Shown here one piece after another: positions 34,950-43,333 of a stretch of 64,000 nucleotides of DNA. A model generated the notes under the pieces. The model was not told the DNA's origin. It did not search any database and saw only the letters and a list, made by a program, of their open reading frames with translations. Positions within the stretch are counted from its first letter, which is position 1. Each line of letters opens with the position of its first letter. Origin of the DNA: an uncultured Ruminococcus sp. (GTDB lineage Bacteria; Bacillota; Clostridia; Oscillospirales; Ruminococcaceae); assembly GCA_947627625.1 (NCBI GenBank), contig CANQWR010000001.1, positions 62,001 to 126,000 on the forward strand, read 5' to 3'. A program made the translations under genes and the position numbers.

Positions 34950-36212
34950 ATGGCTGGAAATAAAAAGTCGTGCAGTTTTTGCGGAAAGAGTGAGGACAAG
35001 GTAAGAAATATGTTCTCAGCAGGGGAGAACAACATCTGTGATGAGTGTGTGTGCTACTGCTTTGAACTTCTCTATGGTCCTGCATATGCGAAAGCCCAGA
35101 AAAAAGCCTCAAAGCCGACAGACAAACAGCAGTCGGGAGATATAAGGCTTCTTAAACCTGTCGAGATAAAGCAGTTTCTTGATGAGTATGTAATAGGTCA
35201 GGACGATGCGAAAATATCGCTCTCTGTAGCCGTTTACAACCATTACAAGAGAATAATGAGCCAGAGCGAGCCGAAAGACGGCAAGGGAGACGGTGTTGAA
35301 CTCCAGAAGAGCAACGTTCTTTTGCTCGGACCTACGGGAGTGGGAAAGACTTTTCTCGCACAGACACTTGCTAAAATTTTGAACGTTCCGTTTGCGATAG
35401 CGGACGCAACGACGATAACCGAGGCAGGATATGTGGGCGATGACGTTGAAAACGTACTTTTGAGACTTATTCAGGCTGCCGACTACGATATAAAGGCGGC
35501 TGAAAAGGGAATAATTTATATTGACGAAATAGACAAAATCGCAAGAAAGTCCGAAAACACTTCTCTCACTCGTGACGTAAGCGGTGAGGGAGTACAGCAG
35601 GCACTTCTTAAGATAATCGAGGGAACTGTCTCTAACGTACCTCCGCAGGGTGGCAGAAAACACCCGAATCAGGAGGTTCTGCAAATAAACACTAAGGACA
35701 TTCTCTTTATATGCGGTGGAGCTTTTGACGGTCTTGAGGCACAGATACAGAAGAGGATAGGAAAAGCACCGATAGGTTTCGGCGGTGAAGTAAAGGCAAG
35801 CACTGAGGAAAAGAAAAACATTTTCCGTCAGGTTGTCCCGAAAGATTTGGTAAAATTCGGAATGGTCCCCGAATTTGTGGGCAGACTGCCCGTTATAACG
35901 GTTCTGGACGAACTTGACGAGGACTCACTTGTAAAAATACTCACAGAGCCGAAAAATGCCCTTGTAAGGCAGTACAGAAAGCTTTTCAGCTACGACAAGA
36001 TTGAGCTTGAAGTACAGGACGATGCACTGATTGAGATAGCGAAAAAAGCTATTGCACAGAAAACGGGTGCGAGGGGACTCCGCTCCATAATGGAGGGAAT
36101 ACTCATGAAGTCCATGTACAACGTGCCATCCGATGACAGCATAGAGAGAGTAGTTATAACAGCGGACTGTGTTGTGAACGGTACAGAACCCGAACTTGTG
36201 AGAGACAGGTAA
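34950..36212 (+). CDS. clpX: ATP-dependent Clp protease ATP-binding subunit ClpX
   Basis: A 420-residue AAA+ unfoldase. The N-terminal zinc finger has CSFCGK then CDECVCYC, Walker A is GPTGVGKT, Walker B is [10 protein letters not shown] and the ClpP-binding loop IGF is in [10 protein letters not shown]. It delivers tagged proteins to ClpP. It follows clpP by 8 bp. A/T-only sequence and a strong terminator come after it. Confidence 0.97.
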   Translation: MAGNKKSCSFCGKSEDKVRNMFSAGENNICDECVCYCFELLYGPAYAKAQKKASKPTDKQQSGDIRLLKPVEIKQFLDEYVIGQDDAKISLSVAVYNHYKRIMSQSEPKDGKGDGVELQKSNVLLLGPTGVGKTFLAQTLAKILNVPFAIADATTITEAGYVGDDVENVLLRLIQAADYDIKAAEKGIIYIDEIDKIARKSENTSLTRDVSGEGVQQALLKIIEGTVSNVPPQGGRKHPNQEVLQINTKDILFICGGAFDGLEAQIQKRIGKAPIGFGGEVKASTEEKKNIFRQVVPKDLVKFGMVPEFVGRLPVITVLDELDEDSLVKILTEPKNALVRQYRKLFSYDKIELEVQDDALIEIAKKAIAQKTGARGLRSIMEGILMKSMYNVPSDDSIERVVITADCVVNGTEPELVRDR

Positions 36213-36272
36213 TTAAGATTTAATTAAATTTAATTAAAATTAAATTTAATTAAAATAAAAATAAAAAATTAA

Positions 36273-36331
36273 AACCGTACACCGACTGAATCTGTTTCAA
36301 GACGGAGACAGTCGGCACACGGTTTATTTTT
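36273..36331. terminator. Bidirectional terminator after clpX
   Basis: A long stem of AAACCGT + ACACCGACTG pairing with CAGTCGGCACACGGTTT is followed by T-runs. It sits between clpX (+) and the small Cys-rich gene (-). The 60 bp before it (36213-36272) is almost pure A/T built from TTAATTAAA units. Confidence 0.88.
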
Positions 36332-36367
36332 TTACCTGTTCACTGTGTCAGCGATGTCACAGTCAAG

Positions 36368-36517
36368 TCAGCATCCGCAGCCGCAGTCGTTGTTGTTGTT
36401 ATTGCAGCCACAGCCACAGCCGTTGTTGTTTCCGCAGCACGAGGAGAGGATGATGAACAGGAGGATGAGGAGGATTATCCAACAGCAGCTATTTCCCTCA
36501 AACATATTGTTGCACAT
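36368..36517 (-). CDS. Small Cys-rich single-pass membrane peptide (49 aa)
   Basis: This short minus-strand frame encodes 49 residues: a head MCNNMFEGNSCCW, a hydrophobic stretch of about 12 residues (IILLILLFIIL), then a tail of CC, Asn runs and GCGCGC / DCGCGC repeats. Eleven of 49 residues are Cys. AAAGGAG lies 10 bases before the ATG, and the gene faces a terminator at 36273-36331. The strong ribosome binding site and low-complexity but in-frame pattern support a real gene. I do not recognise a named family; the layout recalls tiny sporulation or coat peptides of Firmicutes, or metal-binding peptides (inference only). Confidence 0.72.
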   Translation of the reverse strand: MCNNMFEGNSCCWIILLILLFIILSSCCGNNNGCGCGCNNNNNDCGCGC

Positions 36518-36771
36518 AGTAAAAAACTCCTTTGATAATGTATTTGAAACGCTGAAAAATGGGTTCGGAGAACTTTTTCTGTCGTTTCATAGTACATAAT
36601 ATGTCAAAGCAAAAAAAGTGTTACAATTTTTTTGTCGCTTATTTATTTCGACTGTTATCGCATATCAATAGTGGCATAATAATTAACATAGGACAAAACA
36701 AGAGGAAGTTGAAATAAATGGACGTATAAATTTCTGCAACATTTTTGGAACATGGGAGAGGAGTTTTTACG

Positions 36772-39123
36772 ATGATAAACACAGAGAAGTTTACCAAAAA
36801 GGCGGTCAGGATAATAAACGGTGCTATAGGTGCGGCATCTGAACTTGGTCACACCTATGTCGGGAGCGAACACCTTCTGCTGTCTGTTTCGGGAGACGGT
36901 ACAACAAATGCATCTGAGATACTGATAGAGAACGGCGTTTCATATGACGAGTTGAGGAGAGAGATAATACAGCTTGTCGGACAGGGTTCGCCGTCAATTC
37001 TGAATCAGCGTTATCTCACGTCATCTGCAAAAAAGATACTTGAAAATTCTTATGAAATTGCGGTGAGCGACAACAAGAGACAGGCTTCTGCGGAACACAT
37101 TCTTGCGGGGATAATAAATGAACCGTCATGCAGTGCGTGTACGATAATAAAAAAAGTCGGGGGAAGTCTCGTCGGCATATGCAGCGGACTGAATATAATA
37201 TCGTCCGAACAGGTAGCCGACAGGTTATATGAAGCGGTAAAGCCGAAACCTTCAAATCTGCCGAACCTTTTCAAGTACGGAAAGAACCTGACAGATATGT
37301 CGCTGATAAAGAAAAATGATCCTCTGATCGGCAGAAACAAGGAGATAGAGAGAGTTTTGCAGGTGCTTGCAAGGAGGAACAAGAACAACCCGTGTCTGAT
37401 AGGTGAAGCGGGAGTGGGAAAGACCGCTATAGTAGAGGGTACGGCGGAACTTTTTGTGAGAAATCTTGTGCCGGATTCTCTGAAAAATAAATTCATATTT
37501 TCGCTTGATTTTACGGCACTTCTGTCGGGAGCGAAGTACAGGGGAGATTTTGAGGAGAGAGTAAAGGCGTGCATAGAGGAAGCCGTCAACGCAGGAAATA
37601 TAATTTTATTTATTGACGAAATACACACAATTGTCGGAGCGGGTGCGGCAGAGGGTGCTATAGACGCTGCAAACATAATGAAACCACAGCTTGCAAGGGG
37701 AGAACTTCAGGTCATAGGTGCGACAACTTTTGAGGAGTACAGCAAATCAATTGAAAAAGATTCCGCACTTGAGAGGAGATTTCAGCCTATACAGGTCAGC
37801 GAACCCGATGTGGAGGGTTGTGTCAAGATAATAAAGGGACTGAAAGAGAATTACGAGAGTTACCACGGCGTGGAGATACCCGACAATATTATAGAACTTG
37901 CGGTCAAGATGTCGGTGAGGTATATACCCGAGAGGTTTCTGCCCGACAAGGCTATAGATGTCATTGACGAAGCCTGTGCGAGGGCTAAAATAAGGAGAAA
38001 TTCGGGGATAACTTCTTGTGAGTCGGAACTTATAAGATTTGGAAATTCCCATTCGAGACTGAGCAATTTGAGTAAAATAATAAACAGGACTGAACACACT
38101 CCCGTGACGGAAGAGGACGTAATATCGGTACTCTCAATAAAGACAGGTATACCGCTGAGCAGGATAAATATTCGTGAAGCGGAACAGCTCAGTCTGCTTG
38201 AAAAGAGACTTTCGGAGAGAATAGCAGGTCACAGCACGGCAATAAAGAAAGTCACATCAGCGGTTTGCAGGGCTAAGTCGGGGCTGAGAGCAGGCAACAG
38301 ACCTATGGCATCTTTTCTGTTCACAGGTCCTACGGGAGTGGGAAAGACTGAACTTGCAAAGGCACTTGCTGAACTTGTATTCGGTTCAGAGGACAATCTT
38401 ATAAGACTTGATATGTCGGAGTACATGGAAAAGCATTCGGTGTCAAAGCTGATCGGAGCACCTCCCGGGTATGCGGGTTACGAGGAAAAGAGCGGATTTT
38501 GCGAGAAAATAAGACGCAGACCTTACTCTCTTGTCCTGTTTGACGAGATAGAAAAAGCTGATTCGGACGTTCTGAACATACTCCTACAGATTCTTGATGA
38601 GGGCATTTTGACGGATTCCTCAATGCGAAAAATCAGTTTCAGGAACGCTATAATAATAATGACTTCAAATGTTGGTGCGGAGGAGATAAGCACACGCACT
38701 TCCCTTGGCTTTGGCGGCAATCCCCACACGCAGGAGAGCGAGAGAGTCCTGTCACGGGTACACAGCTGTTTTACTCCCGAGTTCACAAACAGAATTGACG
38801 AGATAGTCATATTCGGGAAACTGTCGTCGGAGGATTTAATAAAAATAAGTGAGAGGACACTTGAAAATCTGAGAGTCAGGGCTATGGCACTGGGGATAGA
38901 GATTGAATATTCAAGAGAAGTGGTTGAGAAAATAGCTTCTGCAAGGGAGACCGAAAAATATGGTGCAAGACCCATAAGGAGGAGGGTCACGGACTTGATA
39001 GAGAACGAGCTTGCGAGAATGATAATCAGTTCGGGGATAAAGAAGGGGGAGAAGATAAAGATAGACGTGTCGGGGGAGAAAATAGTTTTTTCGGGGGGAG
39101 TGACCGTTGCGGACGTGAAGTAA
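36772..39123 (+). CDS. clpC: Clp protease ATP-binding subunit ClpC
   Basis: A 783-residue Hsp100 unfoldase. It has an N-terminal Clp-N double repeat (about 1-145), AAA+ domain 1 with GEAGVGKTA and IILFIDEIHTIVGAG, a middle region, and AAA+ domain 2 with [10 protein letters not shown] and VLFDEIEKAD. The C-terminal domain carries KYGARPIRR. It works with ClpP. ctsR, mcsA and mcsB are not adjacent, so this is a stand-alone copy. The ATG at 36772 follows GGGAGAGGAG; upstream in-frame residues are rejected. The middle domain looks short, so substrate adaptor use may differ from B. subtilis ClpC (inference). Confidence 0.93.
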   Translation: MINTEKFTKKAVRIINGAIGAASELGHTYVGSEHLLLSVSGDGTTNASEILIENGVSYDELRREIIQLVGQGSPSILNQRYLTSSAKKILENSYEIAVSDNKRQASAEHILAGIINEPSCSACTIIKKVGGSLVGICSGLNIISSEQVADRLYEAVKPKPSNLPNLFKYGKNLTDMSLIKKNDPLIGRNKEIERVLQVLARRNKNNPCLIGEAGVGKTAIVEGTAELFVRNLVPDSLKNKFIFSLDFTALLSGAKYRGDFEERVKACIEEAVNAGNIILFIDEIHTIVGAGAAEGAIDAANIMKPQLARGELQVIGATTFEEYSKSIEKDSALERRFQPIQVSEPDVEGCVKIIKGLKENYESYHGVEIPDNIIELAVKMSVRYIPERFLPDKAIDVIDEACARAKIRRNSGITSCESELIRFGNSHSRLSNLSKIINRTEHTPVTEEDVISVLSIKTGIPLSRINIREAEQLSLLEKRLSERIAGHSTAIKKVTSAVCRAKSGLRAGNRPMASFLFTGPTGVGKTELAKALAELVFGSEDNLIRLDMSEYMEKHSVSKLIGAPPGYAGYEEKSGFCEKIRRRPYSLVLFDEIEKADSDVLNILLQILDEGILTDSSMRKISFRNAIIIMTSNVGAEEISTRTSLGFGGNPHTQESERVLSRVHSCFTPEFTNRIDEIVIFGKLSSEDLIKISERTLENLRVRAMALGIEIEYSREVVEKIASARETEKYGARPIRRRVTDLIENELARMIISSGIKKGEKIKIDVSGEKIVFSGGVTVADVK

Positions 39124-39207
39124 AATTTTTTCTTGCCTTTTATGACAGGTATTGCCATGATAATTTGGATATTATGCACAAAAATCAATTTCAATATATC
39201 GGATTTA

Positions 39208-39236
39208 TTGATTTTCAAATTGAAAAGTGATATAAT
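39208..39236 (+). promoter_or_regulatory. Promoter for the LRR gene
   Basis: TTGATT (39208-39213), 17-bp spacer, TATAAT (39231-39236). A TTATGCACA box lies just upstream at 39172-39180. Confidence 0.75.
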
Positions 39237-39278
39237 TATAATTGAAATATTTTTTTAGAACATTACGGGGTGATATAT

Positions 39279-40592
39279 GTGAAAACGACAGACGAAAACA
39301 AGCCTGTTAAGGTAAAGGCAGTAAAAGTCAAAGTGGCAAAGACGGCTGATAAGACGACAAGCGGCAAGGTGCAGGAGACTCCCGCAGAGCTCGCCGATAT
39401 AATAATGAACGCAATTCCCGAAGATATGCGTGGGAAGTTCAGCAGTATCGAAGATGTTATGGCTGAGCTGAGCAGGGAGAGGGAGAACGGTCAACAGAGT
39501 GCGGAGAGTGAAACTCCCCAAATGCCTGTTGCGGATATGTGCGGTATTGAACCCGACACCTCTCCGCTTGAGCTGTCGGAATCTTTTCTGAAAGCTCCTC
39601 AAATTCCCTCACTTGGGGACGGCTTTGAAAAATCGGGTTCTATGATTGAGGACATAGCTTTTCCCGAAATTGACAGGGAAAAGGCTGTTGCGGATTTGAA
39701 AAATATGTTCAAAGAGGAGAACATCGAAATTGAAGAGGCTTTTGAGATTGACGACACAAACAACATGGCAGTCGGAAAAAACAGCACTCTGATAAAATAT
39801 ATAGGTTCGACGGAAATAATAATGATACCCGACAATATAACTTCAATAGGAAAATACGCTTTCAGGGGCAACGAGACCGTCAAGAAAATAATAATGTCCG
39901 ACTCCGTTAAAATGATTGACAAATTCGCATTTGCACACTGTCCGAATCTGGAGGAGATAATATTTTCAAGAAATCTGGAGACCATAGGTGACAACGCCTT
40001 TTTGAAGTGTCAGAAGCTCAAAGAGGTTAGTTTCCCCGACTCTCTGAAAAATCTCGGAAAGGGAGCGTTTGGAAAGTGCGTAACGTTGAAAAGGGTGATT
40101 TTCCCGAAAGACCTGAAAAAAATAAGTGACCTGTGCTTTTTTTCGTGCAAAAGTCTCTCACGGATAATGATACCGAGTTCCGTTGAGATAATAGGAAATT
40201 CAGCGTTTTCGGAGTGCTACGGTCTGAAAAAAGTCACAATAAAAAATTCGGTCACGTCAATAGGGGAGAGTGCATTTTCGTGGTGCAAATCTCTTGAGGA
40301 GATAGTCATACCGTCCTCTGTCAGGACGATAAACAGCTGGGCTTTTTACGGCTGTCAGAGCCTTGTCACGGTGACGATAAGTCTGACTACAAGAGACATA
40401 CGGGAGGACGCTTTTTCGGGGTGCGAAAATATTTACAACGTCAAAATAGCCGAATTTGAGGGAGATGAACATTTAAGCCCCGATGCGGAGAGGAAAGGTC
40501 ACAGACTGACATATAAAATTTTCAGGCAGGTCAACAGGCAGAAAGCCGAACGCTATGCGAGGGAACACAACCTGAACACTCTGTTTATTTAG
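39279..40592 (+). CDS. BspA-type leucine-rich repeat protein without signal peptide
   Basis: A 437-residue protein. The first ~165 residues are charged (Lys-rich start, then acidic), followed by about eight LRR_5 (BspA) repeats of ~23 residues with the pattern IPxSVxxIGxxAFxxCxxLxxV (for example SIGESAFSWCKSLEEIVIPS). Such repeats usually mediate surface binding, but no signal peptide or membrane anchor is visible here. The GTG at 39279 is chosen (GGGGTGA 5 bases upstream); the GTG at 39270 overlaps that site. Function unknown. It converges on the binding-protein gene, with a shared terminator. Confidence 0.86.
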   Translation: MKTTDENKPVKVKAVKVKVAKTADKTTSGKVQETPAELADIIMNAIPEDMRGKFSSIEDVMAELSRERENGQQSAESETPQMPVADMCGIEPDTSPLELSESFLKAPQIPSLGDGFEKSGSMIEDIAFPEIDREKAVADLKNMFKEENIEIEEAFEIDDTNNMAVGKNSTLIKYIGSTEIIMIPDNITSIGKYAFRGNETVKKIIMSDSVKMIDKFAFAHCPNLEEIIFSRNLETIGDNAFLKCQKLKEVSFPDSLKNLGKGAFGKCVTLKRVIFPKDLKKISDLCFFSCKSLSRIMIPSSVEIIGNSAFSECYGLKKVTIKNSVTSIGESAFSWCKSLEEIVIPSSVRTINSWAFYGCQSLVTVTISLTTRDIREDAFSGCENIYNVKIAEFEGDEHLSPDAERKGHRLTYKIFRQVNRQKAERYAREHNLNTLFI

Positions 40593-40626
40593 AATTTCAG
40601 AATTTTATAATTTTAGAATAAAAAAC

Positions 40627-40660
40627 AAAAAGTCGGAGTTTTTTGAGAACTCCGACTTTT
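40627..40660. terminator. Bidirectional terminator
   Basis: A 13-bp perfect stem (AAAAGTCGGAGTT / AACTCCGACTTTT) lies between two convergent genes. Confidence 0.92.
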
Positions 40661-40666
40661 GTCTGT

Positions 40667-42088
40667 CTATTTTTTCTCACTGAGATAAACTTCAATGCGG
40701 GTTTGGAGTGCTTCTATACACTCACTTCCCGTGTGTTCGCCGCTTACGACCGCCTGACACTCCTCGTCAACAATGCTGCTGACAGTGTAGTCGCTATATG
40801 GGTCAAAATCCACGCTGAGAATGTAGTCATAGAGCTGTTGAGCCTTTTCGTCCGACACGGGTATATTTCTCTTCTCCTCAGAGAGGTTTTCATTTGGATT
40901 CAGATAATAGAAAGATACAGGATCATCAGTGTCCTTGTAGTTGAGATACTCGTCAAGAAATTTTTTCAGAACGGGCAAACCCGATGTGGTTTCGTTGCAT
41001 TCGTGCTGATAGTCCTCGTCCGTCAGCATAAATTCAATGAAATCCCACGCTCCCTCTTTTACGGGACTGTTTTCCGAAATGCCGTACATCCACCTGCAAC
41101 CCGTGACAGCACCACAGCCGTTTGTTGAGGGATAGCCGACATAGGTTATATCTTCACCGCCGAAATCCCAGTTTATCTGGTTTGCAATTCCCTGTTCAAA
41201 ACCGTTTATTCCTACGGTACGCACAACAGTCCTGTTTGTTGCGTATGTGGAGGTCAGACCGTAGTTGTCAAGAAGGCTGTCGTCAGAGTTGTACTGGTAA
41301 TCCTGCATATTGTCCTGTAGGTACTGCTGTACAAAATCGAGTGCGGAGACAAGAGTGGGGTTGCTGAAATCGCAGGAGTAGTTTTTTAAGTCAACACAGT
41401 CGGAGTAGAGTTTTCCTGTGATAAAGTCGCAGATTCTCTCAGGTGCGTTTTCTGCTCTGGCATCTAAAAGCCTTGTGCCTTCGGGGAGACTGTCACAGAG
41501 GGCGACTAAATCCTCAAAAGTCCAGTTTTCAGCGTCACCGACAAATTCTTTTTTTGCAACAGCAGTCCCTATGTCAAAATTCGGCGATATTGCGGGAATT
41601 TTGCCGTCCACTTCAAAGCCCTCTATCACGTTCGGCAGAAAGTCATCTGTGCTGATACTTCCGTACTCGTCCATCAGGGAGTACATATCGGCGAACATAC
41701 CGTTCTGGATATAGTTGGACATATATGTGGGTGCGACAGCTATTATGTCGGGTGCTTTTCCTGCTGCTATGTCGAGATTGAGCTGATTGACAGCCCTGTC
41801 GGACACACCATTTGTTTCTTCACCCACAATTTCGGAATAGTCCACTATCTTCAGTTCGTACTTGTCCTGACTGTTGTTGAACTTGCTGATTACCGATATG
41901 ATAAGTTCATTTTTTCCGGGCATACCGACAGTCACGACAATTTTTCCCTGTTCGGTGTACTCAATTGCGGAACTCTCCGTGACGGAAGAACTGTCGCTCT
42001 CGCTGTCGCTGTTGTTGTCCACTTCTGCACAGGACACCAGAGCCGAGAGGAGTATTGTCGGGAGTATGATTGATAAAAATTTTTTCAT
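40667..42088 (-). CDS. Extracellular solute-binding lipoprotein (family 1)
   Basis: A 473-residue ABC-type binding protein. The lipoprotein signal sequence ends LLSALVSC, with Cys about residue 20 as the lipid anchor, followed by a Ser/Asp-rich linker. The mature part shows IVVTVGMPGKNELIISVISKFN-like family-1 openings (VTVGMPGKNE) and WTFEDLVALCDSLPEG, typical of sugar or oligosaccharide binders. No permease or ATPase gene is adjacent, so it is an orphan; the ligand is unknown. The ATG at 42088 follows AGGAGG; the longer frame to 42193 crosses a poly-A tract and is rejected. Confidence 0.9.
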   Translation of the reverse strand: MKKFLSIILPTILLSALVSCAEVDNNSDSESDSSSVTESSAIEYTEQGKIVVTVGMPGKNELIISVISKFNNSQDKYELKIVDYSEIVGEETNGVSDRAVNQLNLDIAAGKAPDIIAVAPTYMSNYIQNGMFADMYSLMDEYGSISTDDFLPNVIEGFEVDGKIPAISPNFDIGTAVAKKEFVGDAENWTFEDLVALCDSLPEGTRLLDARAENAPERICDFITGKLYSDCVDLKNYSCDFSNPTLVSALDFVQQYLQDNMQDYQYNSDDSLLDNYGLTSTYATNRTVVRTVGINGFEQGIANQINWDFGGEDITYVGYPSTNGCGAVTGCRWMYGISENSPVKEGAWDFIEFMLTDEDYQHECNETTSGLPVLKKFLDEYLNYKDTDDPVSFYYLNPNENLSEEKRNIPVSDEKAQQLYDYILSVDFDPYSDYTVSSIVDEECQAVVSGEHTGSECIEALQTRIEVYLSEKK

Positions 42089-42149
42089 AAAAATTCCTCC
42101 TTTTTGAGTTTCTATAAACAAGTGACGGCAGAGACAAAAAAAGACGAAG

Positions 42150-42167
42150 TTTTTTTTTTTTTTTTTT
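42150..42167 (-). repeat. Poly(A)18 tract upstream of the binding-protein gene
   Basis: Eighteen consecutive T on the plus strand (A on the coding strand), 62 bp upstream of the ATG. The tract is long enough to slip during replication. Confidence 0.97.
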
Positions 42168-42210
42168 GTAGGAATGCACAAATATATTCGCATATTATTG
42201 TGAGAGTTTA

Positions 42211-42247
42211 CAAAAAATCCCCCGACAGGAAATCAGAGGATTTTTAT
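42211..42247 (-). terminator. Probable terminator after asnA
   Basis: On the minus strand AAAAATCC and GGATTTTT form an 8-bp stem with a loop that can add GG/CC pairs, ending in a T-run; it lies 34 bp after the asnA stop. Confidence 0.6.
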
Positions 42248-42280
42248 TTATAAATTTTTATAAAAAATATAAAATTTTTA

Positions 42281-43291
42281 TCAGAGAAGTGTTATGCCGT
42301 TTTCCGCACACTTTTTTGTCATATCGTCACTCCATATAGAGGACTGTACTTCACCGATGTGTGCCTTTTCGAGAAGCAACATACATATTCTGGACTGTCC
42401 TATTCCACCGCCTATTGTGAGCGGAAGAGTGCCGTCCGAAATTAGTTTGTGGTAGTCGTACTGCATTCTGTCCTCAGCATTGCACTCTTTGAGCTGTCTT
42501 GCAAGGGAATCGCTGTCCACTCTTATACCCATAGAGGAGACTTCAAGAGCGTTGTCGAGAACGTAGTCCCAGACAAAAATATCGCCATTGAGACCCCAGT
42601 CGTCATAGTCGGGAGCTCTGCCGTCGTGTTTTTCACCGCTTGCGAGTTTACCGCCGATCTGCATAATAAACACAGTCTTGTGTTCTTTGGTGATAAGTCT
42701 CTCACGCTCACGGGGCGTTTTGTCGGGGTACATATTTTCGAGTTCCTGAGTTGTTATAAAAAATACGTCCTCACAAATCGGCATTTTCAGACATGGATAG
42801 CGGAGACTCACTTTTCTCTTGACAAATACTATCGCTTTCACAATGTCTTTTACAGTATTTTTCAGAAATTCAACGTTTCTCTGTTCACGGGTTATGACTT
42901 TCTCCCAGTCCCACTGGTCTACAAAAACGGAGTGGGTGTTGTCGGTGTCATCGTCACGGCGTATAGCGTTCATGTCGGTGTAGATGCCCTCACCCGCACT
43001 GTAGCCGTACCTGTACAGAGCCATTCTCTTCCACTTTGCGAGAGACTGCACAACTTCGGCAGTCTCACCCGTCTCTTTTATATCAAAGTCAACTTTTCTC
43101 TCAACACCGTTCAGGTCGTCATTTATGCCGTTGCCGTGCCTTACTATAAGCGGAGCGGACACACGGTCGAGAGTGAGAGCGAACGAGAGAGCCTGTTGAA
43201 ACACGTCTTTTATGTACTTTATGGCGTGCTGAGTCTCCCTCAGAGAGAGTGCAGACTTGTAATTTTCGGGAATATAGAGTGAACTTGACAT
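42281..43291 (-). CDS. asnA: Aspartate-ammonia ligase
   Basis: A 336-residue AsnA that makes asparagine from aspartate, ammonia and ATP. The class II synthetase-like fold is marked by LSLRETQHAIKYIKDVF, WDWEKVI, GGKLASGEKHDGRAPDYDDW and GGGIGQSRICMLLL. It lies 42 bp behind asnS on the same strand, so asparagine synthesis and its tRNA charging are probably co-expressed. The ATG at 43291 has AAGGA at proper spacing; the ATG at 43300 is too close to it. No T-box leader is visible ahead of the pair. Confidence 0.96.
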   Translation of the reverse strand: MSSSLYIPENYKSALSLRETQHAIKYIKDVFQQALSFALTLDRVSAPLIVRHGNGINDDLNGVERKVDFDIKETGETAEVVQSLAKWKRMALYRYGYSAGEGIYTDMNAIRRDDDTDNTHSVFVDQWDWEKVITREQRNVEFLKNTVKDIVKAIVFVKRKVSLRYPCLKMPICEDVFFITTQELENMYPDKTPRERERLITKEHKTVFIMQIGGKLASGEKHDGRAPDYDDWGLNGDIFVWDYVLDNALEVSSMGIRVDSDSLARQLKECNAEDRMQYDYHKLISDGTLPLTIGGGIGQSRICMLLLEKAHIGEVQSSIWSDDMTKKCAENGITLL

Positions 43292-43333
43292 AGGAATCAT
43301 TCCTTTCTTGTTAAAATAATTTATAATAAAATT

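Noticed and set aside
42449..43282. 277-codon plus-strand frame opposite asnA
   Set aside because: It is a shadow of the asnA codon pattern with no family similarity; asnA motifs are clear on the minus strand.
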